From: Sabellastarte sp. h YS-2021
Taxonomy: Eukaryota > Annelida > Polychaeta > Sabellida > Sabellidae
Length of the DNA stretch: 64,000 nt
NCBI GenBank assembly: GCA_964017235.1
Contig: OZ024936.1
Location: 38,462,040 to 38,526,039, forward strand
Direction of reading: 5' to 3'
The notes beneath the pieces were generated by a model, which saw nothing but the letters and a program-made list of their open reading frames with translations, had not been told where the DNA came from and did not search any database. Both the position numbers and the translations under genes were made by a program. Numbering within the stretch: the stretch's first letter is position 1; each line of letters starts with the position of its first letter. Shown here piece after piece: positions 1 to 10,952 of this stretch.

Positions 1-1185
1 CTACCTGCAGTAGTCTACAGACCCGAGGTTCAGCCCCCAGGTCCTGCTGCTCAACCATCTACTACAGCCAAGCAGAGTTCTACATCTCATCCCGGTTCTG
101 TAGTCCCTGTTGAGGAACCGGCAGCAGAGTCAGAACAGTTCAGTGACCGGGCTTCAAGCTTAGATGATGAAGGGGAGGTCTCTGACTGTGAATCTACCGG
201 TCCAGATCGTGAAGAATTATTAGATATGGACCAGGAACTCACTGCTGAACAGACTTCTAGGGAAACTCTGCGAGGTCATTTATGGCTTGGAATGACATTC
301 CGGAGTTTGACACTTCATCAAGTTCACAGGATGACAACCCTTTTACCGGCTCCAAGAGTTCTCATTCTGGTAAAGTGTTAGTGAAAGTCCCTGTGGACGA
401 ATGGTTATGCAAAAAGATGGAGAAACTCAACATAACTGTGCAGGAGGGCTACCCATCCCGTACATCTGAAACTGCAGGTTTATCTAGGGACCAGTTCATC
501 AAGTCTCCAAAGACATTGAAGTGGTATGGGATGCACTGTGAAAAGCAGGACTTTTCTCGTTCCAAAGTTTATACTTGGACAAATGAACCAGCTAGGATGA
601 ACAGTACCTTCCCAAGAATAGCCAACAGGTCCCTACCTTCAGTCCCTGCTTCCAGGCCCGTATCACAAGAAAATTTACGAAAATGGGAACGAGCTGCACG
701 TGACCAGTCCTACATGTGTAATCAGGCTGCAGCTTTTAGCCGGTGCCTCACTAAAGTTCAGGACAACATGGCTTCACAGCTCAAGATTATTCAAAGTGTT
801 ACGTGCAAAGGGAAATCAGCCACCAAGGTTAGCCAAGCTGCTGATGAATTGGATTTTCTTGTGACTTTTAACCGTAGCATTACACAGGCTATGGCTCGCA
901 CCATGCAAGATTTATCAGAAGGGGTGTTTGTAAATGTTGCAAATTTGACACTTGCACGGCGAGGAGTACATCAAAGCTGGAATAAAACAGGACACTTTAA
1001 CGTCTCTCAGAACTGCCCCACTTCACCTCAGTGCACTGTTTCCGGACCACATTATTGCCAAGGCTGAGGAAGAAATATGCCACCATGAAGATAAGCGTAC
1101 TTCTGGCCCTTCACAAAGAAAGCCTCAACATTTTCACCCGTATTCTCAGTCTCCAAGGCAACAACAAGAACCGGACCGGAAATAG
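1..1185 (+). pseudogene. DIRS copy A: gag-like protein, frameshifted
   Basis: Structural (Gag-like) protein of a DIRS-type retroelement. It is the same protein as the gag of copies B (3641-5236) and C (56213-57055 plus 60773-61741), including the shared segment PVDEWLCKKMEKLN, the MCNQAAAFSRCLTKVQ block, and a C-terminal region with KPDTL-like and LFPD motifs followed by a basic tail. The window starts inside the acidic, proline-rich N-terminal part. The frame runs in frame 1 to about 275, jumps to frame 3 (282-960) after a small deletion where B reads RGVRSFMGW, and returns to frame 1 until the stop at 1185. Two frameshifts make it non-functional. Homology between copies is seen directly; Gag function is inferred from position before the RT. 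Confidence 0.8.
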
Positions 1186-1289
1186 GGTCTCCCAGCTTGG
1201 AAACAGCTTGGCAACAGAAGACGTGGTCAGAGATCTCACAGGGGCAAGGCTACCTCTTCGTTTTCCCAGTGACTGGCCAAGACACAGAA

Positions 1290-3631
1290 GCAGTATAAAT
1301 GACAATTACTGTGCTCAGTTTGTGGCCGAGGAAGGCTCTCCTGTTTGTGTGACCGGCAAAGTAAATTGTTTTGTAACTGGTGTAGAAGAGATTGTGAACA
1401 GTGTACCTGTTGCCGGAAAGGACTGTTATTCTGTGACTGGAAATTTAAAGACAAGAACTCATTTACTGTATTTTATCATGTTGCAAGTCATGTTCCTTTT
1501 GCAGGAGGGTTGCCACAAAAGAAAGGTGTAAATCCCGAGCATCAAAGTTCAATAAAATCTGTGAAAGGTGTTTCCTGTTCTGTACAAAATGTCACAAATG
1601 TCCCACCTGTTGTACCAAATCTGCCTGTAGGGGCCAGATTACACCAGTTTTGGAAAAAATGGGCAGCCCTAGGCATCAGCCTCAAAGTACTAGCAGTCCT
1701 CAGAGAAGGTTACATTCTTTCCTTCCGGTACCGGCCCAACTTAACAAGAAAACCCACAATAACAAGCTGCTATGTAAATCCCCACAGGAACAGCTACCTG
1801 TTGGAGGCATTGCATCAGCTGTTAGACAAAAATGCTGTAGAATTGGTTCAAAATCTACAGTCCCTGGGGTTTTACAACCGGTTATTTCTGGTACCCATAC
1901 CCAACAACCGGTGGCGACCTATCTTAGTCCTGAGCATACTGAGCAATTATCTGAAAACACAGTCATTCAAAATGGAGACTCCAGAGACTATTCGGACCTC
2001 CCTCCAGGCAGGCGAGTGGGTAACCTCCATAGATTTCAAAGACGCATACTTCCATATACCAATAAACAGCCAGTCCAGGAAGTACATGCGTTTTCAGGTC
2101 CAGGACAAGATTTATCAATTCAAAGCACTACCCTTTGGTCTTTCCACAGCCCCTATGGAGTTCACAGTGGTGGCCAAAGAGGTCAAATTTCTGGCAATGA
2201 AACAGGGTATAAGAATCCACCAGTACCTAGACGACTGGTTGGTCAGAGCCAGATCCCACCAAACTTGTCTTCAACACACACAAACCTTGGTAGCTCTCTG
2301 ACTAGAATTGGGTTGGTTAGTGAACAAGGAAAAATCAGAGCTGGAACAAACACAGGTTTTCAACTTCGTAGGTTACCAGTTCGATTTGAAAAACGACAGG
2401 GTTTGCCCAACCCCAGAACGTTGGCAAGCACTACAGACAAAGATACGGGACATTATGTCAAGTCCAGTGGGTCCGGTCTGGCAGTTAATGTCCTTGATCG
2501 GTTTACTGACTGCCACAGAGAAACAGGTACATCTGGGCCGTTTACATATGAGACCCATACAGTGGCATCTCAAAAACAATTGGAGAGTACCAGAAACACT
2601 GGAAAAGACCATCCCCATTCCCAACTCACTCCACCCACATCTAAGATGGTGGCTGGAGGAAAGCAATGTGATCACAAGTCAACCATTACATCCACTAAAA
2701 CATGATCTGCAGATCTTTACAGATGCATCCAAAGAAGGGTGGGGTGCTCACTTAAACGAGCACATGGCAAGGGGAAACTGGTCACTTCCAGAAAGCAAAC
2801 TGCACATAAACTATCTAGAGTTAAAAGCAGTTCTCCTGGCCTTAAAGGAATTTCAAGCCATCTGTACCCACGCTACAGTCCTCATAGCTACAGACAACAC
2901 TAAAGTGGTTGCTTACATAAACAAGGAAGGGGGAATGAAGTCGGGCCCTACTATGGAGAATTCTGACCTGGTGTGCCAGAAAACAGATTACTCTCAAAGA
3001 TCGACACATTCCCGGCCATCTGAATGTGATAGCCGACAAACTATCCAGACTGGGCCAGACCATTCAAACCGAATGGTCCCTCAGTCCAGAAATCTTCCAA
3101 GCTATATGTCACCGGTGGCACCAACCCACTGTGGACCTGTTTGCCACCAGGTTCAACAACAAGCTACCACAGTTTGTCTCACCGGTTCCAGACCCCCAGG
3201 CATGGGCAGTGGATGCTCTCAGCCTGTCATGGGAAGGACTGGACCCTTATGCCTTTCCACCAGCAGCCATCTTGGGCAAAGTGGTGGAGAAGTTACAGGG
3301 CTACCCTTGCAGCAGAATCATACTGATTGCACCGGGATGGCCCAACATGCCCTGGTTCTGAGATCTAGTGGAAATGTCCAGCCAGATTCCCCTGTGTCTG
3401 CCCAACATACCCAACCTAGTGTCTCAACCATTCAACCAGACCCTACACAGGAACCTGTCAAATCTGAATCTGCATGCCTGGCTCCTAGAGCCACAGCAAT
3501 CAAGGAGCAGGGCTTCTCTGAGGCAGTGGCAGCACGAATTGAGGCTCCTCAAAGAGGATCAAACAGATCTGTCTATGAGGCAAAGTGGACCATTTTTACA
3601 AAGTCTAGAAGCTAGAAGCTATGCTTCTTAA
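1290..3631 (+). pseudogene. DIRS copy A: reverse transcriptase-RNase H, decayed
   Basis: RT and RNase H that copy the DIRS RNA into DNA. The conserved start SINDNYC lies near 1295. RT motifs follow: WRPIL, SIDFKDAYFHIPI (motif A Asp), LPFGLSTAP (motif B) and QYLDDW (catalytic YLDD, about 2220). RNase H shows FTDASKEGWG (first Asp), LELKAV (Glu), ATDNT (Asp) and IADKLSR (last Asp), so catalytic residues survive. Breaks: a frameshift near 1500, a TGA at 2299-2301 where B reads Cys-Arg, a loss of several bases near 2950 and a TGA in WFWDL near 3360. The C-terminal part overlaps the recombinase frame, as in B. The frame reaches a stop just past the point where copy A is truncated. Confidence 0.85.
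3458..3615 (+). pseudogene. DIRS copy A: stub of tyrosine recombinase
   Basis: Only the N-terminal segment of the recombinase remains, overlapping the end of the RT-RNase H frame by a different frame. It matches copy B from APRATAIKEQGFSEAVAA to EAKWTIFTK. Homology stops abruptly at about 3605, so the whole catalytic domain (Arg, His-x-x-Arg, Tyr) is missing. Unlike B, A has Arg (CGA) at the position where B has a TGA, which shows that the stop in B is a point mutation and not a family trait. Confidence 0.8.
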
Positions 3632-3640
3632 GCAGTCCTT
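3606..3640. other. Junction between DIRS copies A and B
   Basis: Homology of A to the recombinase ends at about 3605, and sequence typical of the gag N-terminus of B starts within some 30 bases. A short duplication (tctagaagc / tagaagcta) lies on the join. No terminal repeat of either copy is present, so this is a deletion or recombination scar and not two clean insertions. Confidence 0.6.
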
Positions 3641-5236
3641 TGCTGTGCCGGTGAGACCTGTCAGTTCTCCTTCTGTGGTGCCCAGAGAACACCCTTTCTT
3701 TGAACCGGGTGCTTCTACTAGTGTAGTACTGGCTCTGGTCTTGCTCAGACTGCCAGTGTTTCTTCACAGTTGACAGCTACCCAACCTCCACTGGGGGTTC
3801 CCGGTACGAGTGCTGTGAGAGATGAGAATGGGAGTGCTACCCGCCCTGTTCAGGGTCCTGGTACCTCTGATGTGGCCACCCAGCCTTAAGGGGCTCCCGA
3901 TGCTGAGTTAGCCACCCACCCTTTACAGGCTCCCGGTGCAGGGACAGCCACCCAGCCTCCACAGGCTCCCGGTGCAGGTCCTGAAGTTCTGCCCACCAGC
4001 ATTGAGTCTACGCATTTGAACAAGCCACTTCCCGGTGTACGACCTGATGAGTTTGCCGGTGATTCTGACAGTGAGGCAGAAGTGGATGGGGAACCGGCTT
4101 CACCAGCTAGTGTTCACGTCCAGGGTGATGTACCGGAAGATGCAACTGACCAGGACCTCTCTGAAGATGCCAACTACAGGGAGACTATCAGAGGGGTCAG
4201 ATCCTTCATGGGCTGGCATCAGATCCCTGACTACGACCATTCATCTTCTTCCCTGGATGATAATCCTTTTGCCGGTTCCCGAACCAAACCAGCCGGCAAA
4301 GTTTCAGTGAGGTTACCGGTAGATGAGTGGCTATGCAGGAAATTTGCGAGACTTAATGTAACTGTTGCAGAAGGTTACCCTTCCAGGAACTCTGAGACTG
4401 GTGGTATACTACGGGACCAGTTTGTGAAGACACCTAGGTCATCAAAATGGTATGCTATGCATACAGATAAGAAGGATTCTGCTTCTTCAACTGTATGTGA
4501 CTGGTCTCCGGAACCGGCCAAACTCAACAGTACCTTTACCAGAGTGGCCAGACGTAGTTTGCCTTCTGCCCCTGCTTCCCGTACTTTTAGCCAGGACATG
4601 TTGAGAAGGTGGGAGAGGGCGTTCCGGGAACAGTCAGTGATGTGTAACCAGGCTGCTGGTCTGTCGAGATGTTTGACAAAAGTACAGGACTCCATGGTTA
4701 CACAGTTGAAGTCACTCAGGGTGGACACCGGGAAAGGCAAGGCAGCAGAGAGAACACAGCAAGCTGTTGAAGAACTCAAATATCTGGTTATGTTCAACCG
4801 TTCTATGTCACAAGCAATGCAGCGTACAATGCAGGATCTCTCAGAGGGAGTTTTTATCAGCATGGCCAACCTCACTCTGGCATGTTGAGACAGTTATTTG
4901 GAATTTTTGCATGGTGGGGTAAAGCCAGATACCTTGACTGCCTTACGTACAGCACCAGTTCATCTTAACTCACTGTTTCCGGACAGTTTGCTGGTGAAGG
5001 CTGAAGATGAAATTTCCCGTAGTGAAGAGAATCGTTCTTCTGTCAGTGTGCACAGGAAACCCGAACGTTTTCATCCGTACGTTTCCTCAAATGGCAGAGC
5101 AACACAACAACCGGACCGGAAGCCCACTACACCGGCCTGGAAGCAAATTAGGGACCGGCAAGTTGGACAGAAAGGTCATGGTAAAGCCTCAAACTTCACC
5201 CAAAAGCCGGCCAATGGTTTCAAAAAGCATAAATGA
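3641..5236 (+). pseudogene. DIRS copy B: gag-like protein, one clear internal stop
   Basis: Gag-like protein of copy B. The N-terminal third is Pro/Gly/Ala and acid rich and has three 12-residue repeats (3875-3982). The core starts at IRGVRSFMGW (about 4190) and holds VPVDEWLCRKFARLN-like and MCNQAAGLSRCLTKVQ segments. The frame from 4016 stops with TGA at 4886-4888, where copies A and C read Arg-Arg; the same frame continues from 4889 to a natural stop at 5236 with the LFPD motif and a basic, Lys-rich tail. Upstream of about 3910 the frame shifts and a stop occurs near 3770, so the true N-terminus is lost or decayed. RT-RNase H follows directly. Confidence 0.82.
3875..3982 (+). repeat. 36-bp minisatellite inside gag (3 units)
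   Basis: Three consecutive units begin with gccaccc at 3875, 3911 and 3947, each 36 bases long, so they keep the reading frame and encode a 12-residue Pro/Ala/Gly repeat. Units two and three are nearly identical; the first has acquired substitutions, including an in-frame stop. Confidence 0.8.
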
Positions 5237-7553
5237 CAATTACTGTGTCTTAAATGTAGCCGGAGTGAAGAACTCTGTACATGTATCCGGCAAGAAGCAA
5301 GATTTAAACCCTTCACCAGTGTTCAACAAGAGTGAGACTGTAGTTTTACATGTAAACTCTTTTGCTGCAAATGTTCATTCTGTCACCGGGTTGCCACAAA
5401 AGAAAGGTGTAAATCCCAATTATTGTTGTACCCATACAGAAATAAAGCATGTGAAAGATGTTTCCTGTGTAGGTCACTTGGGTTCTGTAAATTCTGTCAC
5501 AAATGTTCCAACTGTTGTCATACATCCATCTGTAGGGGCAAGGCTTCAGCACTTTTGGGAGAAATGGGAAGCTCTGGGTTCAAGTCCAAAGGTAGTCCCT
5601 ATACTGAGAAAGGGCTACACCCTTCCCTTCCGGTTCAGACCCAACCTAACCAGGTCACCAACGGTCATAAGCAACTATATCAACCCACAAAGACAGTCCC
5701 ACCTTCTGGAGGCACTGTATCAGCTGACAAACAAAAATGTAGTCGAACCGGTAGCACAGCAAAACTCACTGGGTTTTTACAACCGGTTATTTTGGGTTCC
5801 CAAACCCAACAACCGGTGGAGACCCATCCTGGACCTGAGCACTTTGAACACCTTCCTAAACACAGAGTCGTTCAAAATGGAAACCCCAGAGACCATAAGG
5901 ACCTCCCTTCAGGTAGGGGAGTGGGTCACTTCCAAAGACTTCAAGGACGCATACTTCCACATGCCAATTCACAGTCCAGGAAGTACATGCGTTTTCACAT
6001 CCAGGGTCAGTCCTACCAGTTCAAAGCTCTACCCTTTGGCCTGTCCACAGCACCTATGGAGTTCACAGTGGTGGCCAAAGAGGTCAAACTGATGGCCTAC
6101 AGAGGGGTATAAGAACCCACCAGTACCTAGACGACTGGTTGGTGAGAGCCACGTCCCACCAAACTTGTCTCCAGCATACACAGACCTTAGTAGCTCTCTG
6201 TCGAGAACTAGGGTGGCTGGTGAATGAGGAGAAGTCAGAACTGGAACCAAAACAGGTCTTCAACTTCGTAGGTTACCAGTTCGACCTCAGGGAGGGCAAG
6301 GTCAGACCCACACCAGAACGTTGGCAGACCTTAACAGACAAGATACTGTCAATTCTGTCCGGTCCGGGGTGTCCAGTCCGGCAGTTCATGTCCCTCTAAC
6401 AGCCACAGAAAAAACAAGTCCACCTAGGTCGACTTCACATGAGACCCATACAGTGGCACTTGAAAAACAACTGGAGAGTACCAGAGTCACTGGAAAAGGT
6501 GATACCCATTCCCAGGTCACTCCACCCTCACCTAAAATGGTGGCTGGAGGAAAGCAATGTTCTTCCAGGTCAACCATTACACCTTCTAAAACATGCTCTG
6601 CAAATCTTTACAGATGCATCAAAAGAAGGGTGGGGCACTCACTTAAACGAGCGCACTGCAAGGGGAACCTGGCCAGTTCCAGAAAGCAAGTTGCACATAA
6701 ATCACCTGGAACTAAAAGCGGTCTTTCTGGCCTTAAAAGAGTTCCAAGACCTCTGTTCAAACAACATAGTCCTGGTAGCCACAGACAACACAATAGTGGT
6801 TGCCTATATCAACAAAGAAGGGGGGATGAAGTCAGGGTCCCTGTGTGCCCTACTGTGGAGAATTCTGTCCTGGTGCACCAGGAAACAGGTAACCCTCAAG
6901 GCACGTCACATCCCCGGCCAGCTGAACGTGATAGCAGACAAGCTATCCAGACTTGGCCAGACCATTCAAACAGAATGGTCCCTTCATCCAGAAGTGTTCA
7001 AAGCTATATGCTCCAGGTGGCACCAGCCACAAGTGGACCTGTTTGCCACCAGGTTCAACAACAAACTACCACAGTTTGTGTCACCGGTTCCGGACCCCCA
7101 GGCATGGGCAGTGGATGCACTCAGCCTGTCATGGGAAAATCTGGACCCATACGCCTTTCCACCAGCAGCCATCTTGGGCAAAGTGGTGGAGAAGTTGCAG
7201 GACTACAACAGGATTGCAACAGGATTATTCTGATTGCCCCAGGGTGGCCCAACATGCCCTGGTTTTGGGATCTAGTGGCAATGTCCAGTCAGATCCCCCT
7301 GTGTCTGCCCAACCTGCCCAATCTGATGTCCCAACCATTCAATCAGACCCTGCACAGGAACTTGTCAAACCTGAACCTACATGCCTGGCTCCTAGAGCCA
7401 CAGCAATCAAGGAGCAGGGGTTCTCTGAGGCAGTGGCAGCATGAATTGAGGCTCCTCAGAGAGGATCAACCAGATCTGTCTATGAGGCAAAGTGGACCAT
7501 TTTTACAAAGTGGTGCCTCAGTAATCAGGTGGACTTCAGGTCACCACCTCTGA
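5237..7553 (+). pseudogene. DIRS copy B: reverse transcriptase-RNase H, frameshifted
   Basis: RT-RNase H of copy B. It starts at SINDNYC (about 5228, overlapping the end of gag) and shows VGARLQHFWEKW, WRPILDLS, DFKDAYFHMPI (motif A), LPFGLSTAP, QYLDDW (about 6128), then RNase H FTDASKEGWG, LELKAVF, ATDNT and IADKLSR. Breaks by comparison with A and C: a frameshift near 5985, a one-base insertion near 6105 just before the YLDD box, a loss near 6395 (SLIGLLTATEK is damaged) and a duplicated segment near 7205 (tacaacaggattgcaacagg) that shifts the frame. The last part, to the TAG near 7553, overlaps the recombinase. All RT and RNase H catalytic residues can still be read if frames are combined; the protein as it stands is broken. 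Confidence 0.85.
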
Positions 7554-8470
7554 AAGCCATAGCTGACTTCCTGCTGCACTTATTTCAGGACAGGAAGTTA
7601 CAACCAAGTACCATTGATGGATACAGATCAGCTATTGCTGACAAGTTGGGGAACTCCACCATTAATGTCAGCAAATATGAGAATCTCACCCGTCTCTTGG
7701 ATAGCTTCCATAGAGACAGGCCCAAGGGCAGGAGGGGTATACCCTCCTGGAACCTGTCCCTGGTATTACACCAGCTGACTAAGGGTCCCTTTGAACCTTT
7801 AAAAGAGGCCTCACTGAAACATTTGACATTCAAGACTGTTTTTCTGCTGGCCCTGGGTTCTGGTAAGCGTAGGAGTGAGATCCATGCTTGGCTTCATAAG
7901 AACATCAGACACCAGTCAGACTGGTCTAAGGTGTCCTTATACCCCTCACCCAGCTTTCTGTCCAAGAATCAGCTGGCTAAGGAGGGTCCAGATAGTGTGG
8001 CTCCAGTGGTCATCCCAACCCTGGCCCCCACTTTGGATAAGTCACTCAAAGGTGACAGGTCTTTGTGTCCAGTCAAAGCCCTTAGGTATTACTTGGACAG
8101 GACCTCAGATCTTAGGCAGAACAAGGAGTTGGTCTTTGTCTCCTTCAAGAATGGTTTTGGTAAAGACATCTCACCTGCCATCATCTCCTCATGGATCAAA
8201 CAAACTCTGATCCTTTGTTATGAGCTCTCTGACCAGGAGGGCCTCGAACTACATCAGGACAAAGCCCATGATGTCAGGGCCTTTGCTGCTTCTAAGGCCT
8301 TTCAGTCAGGGGTCTCCTTAGAGCAGATTCTGTCAGCCTGTCACTGGAAATCCCACAACACCTTCACACAATTCTATTTGAAGGATGTGGCTTGGGCTGA
8401 CACAGAGCTTTTTCATTTAGGGCCAGTGGTGGCTGCCCAACAGGTCCACCACCACCACGCCCAAAAATGA
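7445..8470 (+). CDS. DIRS copy B: tyrosine recombinase, complete catalytic domain
   Basis: Integrase of the DIRS element: a tyrosine recombinase that would join a circular DNA copy into the chromosome. The open frame runs from 7445; the first Met is at 7529 (313 residues to the stop). N-terminal SAM-like region (DGYRSAIADKLG), then the catalytic domain: GKRRSEIHAW (Arg114 or 115 of the 7529 reading), HDVR (His247, Arg250), CHW (His272/Trp273) and FYL (Tyr283). The full Arg-His-Arg-His-Tyr set is present. Just upstream, a TGA at 7442-7444 interrupts the N-terminal part that overlaps RT-RNase H; copy A has CGA there. It is the best-preserved gene in the window. Ends with a His-rich tail at 8470. 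Confidence 0.88.
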   Translation: MEAPQRGSTRSVYEAKWTIFTKWCLSNQVDFRSPPLKAIADFLLHLFQDRKLQPSTIDGYRSAIADKLGNSTINVSKYENLTRLLDSFHRDRPKGRRGIPSWNLSLVLHQLTKGPFEPLKEASLKHLTFKTVFLLALGSGKRRSEIHAWLHKNIRHQSDWSKVSLYPSPSFLSKNQLAKEGPDSVAPVVIPTLAPTLDKSLKGDRSLCPVKALRYYLDRTSDLRQNKELVFVSFKNGFGKDISPAIISSWIKQTLILCYELSDQEGLELHQDKAHDVRAFAASKAFQSGVSLEQILSACHWKSHNTFTQFYLKDVAWADTELFHLGPVVAAQQVHHHHAQK

Positions 8471-8770
8471 AGAGATATGTAGATATGTAAATATGTAGAT
8501 ATGTACATAGCTTGTACAAATTTAAAAAAAACAAAAAAAAACTGTGTCTTGCTTCCTTTGGGAAGTTTATTTCTTATGGGACTGAACTCAACCCTCTCTT
8601 CCTATTCTCAGAGCAGATTCTGAGAAAAAAGGGGGGGGACAACCTTGGACTTCCGGTTAACCGGTTAGTCTTAGCTGTCTTGACCTTTCGGGTCACCTGA
8701 CCCTAGGTCAAAATGGGCCTTATCAGTTTTGTTCTTTTACGAGTTCATGTATGTCCCTAGCAGCTTACCC
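8471..8770. other. DIRS copy B 3' non-coding region
   Basis: No gene. It begins with short gatatgta-type repeats right after the recombinase stop (8474-8510), then A-rich runs and a ggttaaccggtta palindrome near 8655. It leads into the internal complementary region. Confidence 0.6.
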
Positions 8771-8890
8771 GCCTTCCAAGCGGTAGTTATTCAGCAATTG
8801 TGCATTGGATAGGATGTATTAACGCAATAAAATTGCAAATTTAATAAGTAAATTAAATTTTTATAAGTTAATACCCTATCCAATGGACAG
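8771..8890. repeat. DIRS internal complementary region (ICR)
   Basis: The first half (ccaagcggta...gcattggatagg) repeats, in direct orientation, the outer part of the terminal repeat at 9093-9125. The second half (8829-8888) is an almost perfect inverted copy of 9109-9168. The two halves also form an imperfect palindrome around 8828 (attggatag...ctatccaat). In DIRS elements an ICR like this, complementary to the element ends, templates completion of the ends and circle formation. Confidence 0.8.
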
Positions 8891-8994
8891 GCAAGGCCCA
8901 CCCATCAGGCCCCGCTATCATGTTACTAGGGGGTCTTTATAGGATTAGACATGAAAAAGATGCTTTGACGTCATTATGACCAGACAGGAAATGA

Positions 8995-9172
8995 TATACC
9001 TTGCGCCACCTGGCGAATGCACACTCTGTGACCGGTCCTGCTGGTAGATTTACAGGACATCTTTTTCTGACGTTTGGCGGGACCGATCGTGCCAAGCGGT
9101 AAAGCAATTGTCCATTGGATAGGGTATTAACTTATAAAAATTTAATTTACTTATTAAATTTGCAATTTTGCA
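8995..9172. repeat. DIRS copy B right inverted terminal repeat
   Basis: Bases 9109-9168 are the inverse of 8829-8888 over about 60 bases. The block 9007-9170 also resembles 11868-12025 in order and spacing: cctggcgaatg, then aca-ggacat, (t)ttggcg-gacc, caattg-tccatt, and ttataaaaatttaattta. The latter is the 5' end of the minus-strand DIRS fragment E, so 9007-9170 lies in the orientation expected of a right-hand inverted repeat of plus-strand copy B. No matching left repeat of B is left in the window. Confidence 0.75.
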
Positions 9173-9314
9173 ACCCTTGGGACCTAGGGAATCGTCTAAA
9201 GGTTACAATTCTGTTACTGGCAAGGGTAAATGTATGGTGTGTGTGTGCTTCTTTTTACTGAAGAACAGCGACAAAAGATTATAAATAGGGAGCAATACGT
9301 AAAAAAAAAACAAG
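9173..9314. other. Spacer between DIRS B end and DIRS D gag
   Basis: No recognisable feature apart from a short tg-rich stretch and an A10 run at 9301. It may belong to the 5' part of copy D. Confidence 0.4.
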
Positions 9315-10236
9315 CCTGGGGTATCTGACATTTCAAAAGACGAATCCGAGCTTTTGGGGGAGCCAGATCAAGGTGACATTTTTGAAGGATCACAACAAGA
9401 GCTTGAACAGGCAATCCCCACCCAAACCCAGCAATGTTATACTTGGAGATCCCAGAGCCCAGGTGCTGGGACTGGATAACCTGTCTTTCAGAACTCCCCA
9501 ACATGTACCCGAGACCCGAGGTACTGTTTTATAACGTAGTATAGATCAGTTCCAAAAACAAATGGGTTCTTTTTAATGTTCTGTGATGGACGCTTTTAAC
9601 ACACTTGCTGCCACTGTGATTGTGTCCAAGCAACCCCATTATCAGAGTAAATCAGATCCAAAACCAGGTCTGAGCTCAGATCCCAGACCTCCCAGACCTA
9701 GGTATCAGCAAGTTCCCAGTCATGAACCCATGGACACAACCACCACCCAGGTAGGCCCAGAATTACCTCCCAGATTGAGGACCCAATATTCTGATATCTC
9801 CACAGACCCAGAAATTGAACCAACCAGAACTGAAAAAGTTAAGAAACATAAAGACAAATATTAAATACAAATAAGTCCACCCGTTATGTCAGCTTCTCAT
9901 CTGATGCATCCCCTCACCGTTCTAAATCCAAATCGGGCAAATCTTCCCCCAAGCAAGGGAATATTACTAGTGATAAAGAACAAGAAAAATCAAGGCAGCT
10001 GGCTTCCACTAGTGTATATAGGGATGTGAGAGACTTGGACAAAGAAAGAAGGAGTTGCCCCCTGACCCAATTTATTCACGGGAGGTGGACCTTAGTGACT
10101 TGCCATCACAATATACTGAAGATATTGAGACCTTCAGGCAGGTGCTGGGTATTCCTGACCCCAAACATTCAATGCCAGTGTCAAATTTGGTTATGGGTCT
10201 TAACAAAGAACAATAACAACAGGAAGCCAGACCAAA
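9315..10236 (+). pseudogene. DIRS copy D: gag N-terminal part, heavily decayed
   Basis: Pieces of a Pro/Glu/Asp-rich coding region in changing frames: SDISKDESELLGEPDQGDIF near 9320-9390, a 93-codon open stretch at 9583-9864 (many PRPP and ETxPT runs, basic end KKHKDKY), then a Ser/Lys-rich stretch (KSKSGKSSPKQG) near 9930 and a segment ending LPSQYTEDIETFRQVLG near 10110-10160. It is interrupted by the hAT remnant and seems to resume at 12146. Low-complexity composition as in the N-terminal gag of copies B and E is the main argument; position upstream of D's RT supports it. Confidence 0.5.
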
Positions 10237-10952
10237 GAATTTGAAAGGATTTGAAATCCTTTTGCCAAAAAAGGATTTTGGATTTGGAATTGATTTAAAT
10301 CCTTTTGTCTTTGGGCAAAATCCTTCTGCTTTTTAAAATCCTTTAAATTTTAATAGTGTAATGTGTGTCTATTTTTAACATATAATGCATTAATATTTTT
10401 TGCCCTTTTTATAAAATATGTTAACAAATTCTAGTAATCTTGTGCAGGCTACAAGTATGCAAACAAAATACAATTGTTGCTTTAGATGTAATTTAATCTT
10501 TGTAGTTTACAGTGAGTAGGAAAGGGAGTACAGTTCAAAGAAGCCTCAGTGCTTTGATAAAATAGCACTAAGCTTTTATAAACTTAATAAACATAAATAA
10601 ACTTTATCAACAGGATGGAAATCCACAGTGAGTAGCAATGGGAGCACAGCTAAAAGAGGCCTGAATACTTGTGAAATGCAATTAAAATGCCTCATTTCTT
10701 TTAATCCCATTCATTTCAAAAACACATTGACATCCCCCAGAGTGTTAATGGGACTTTCAAAGCCAAATGCAAACATTGCACAGCTACCATTTCTGCTTAA
10801 ACAAAGCCTCCTCAAACCTGCTGAGACATCTATTGGTATGTTTATTCAGCTTTTGTCTAAAGAAAGTGAAACATGATGAGTTATTTGAGCCTTTTGTTAT
10901 GCATGCTTGTGGTCAGTAATATGCCTTTTGATATAGATGTTTGATATTTGAA

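Noticed and set aside
1650-2705. 351-codon frame overlapping the DIRS A reverse transcriptase, with similar frames in B and C
   Set aside because: It recurs in all copies only because the RT is conserved; its product has no family features and the RT frame explains the conservation.
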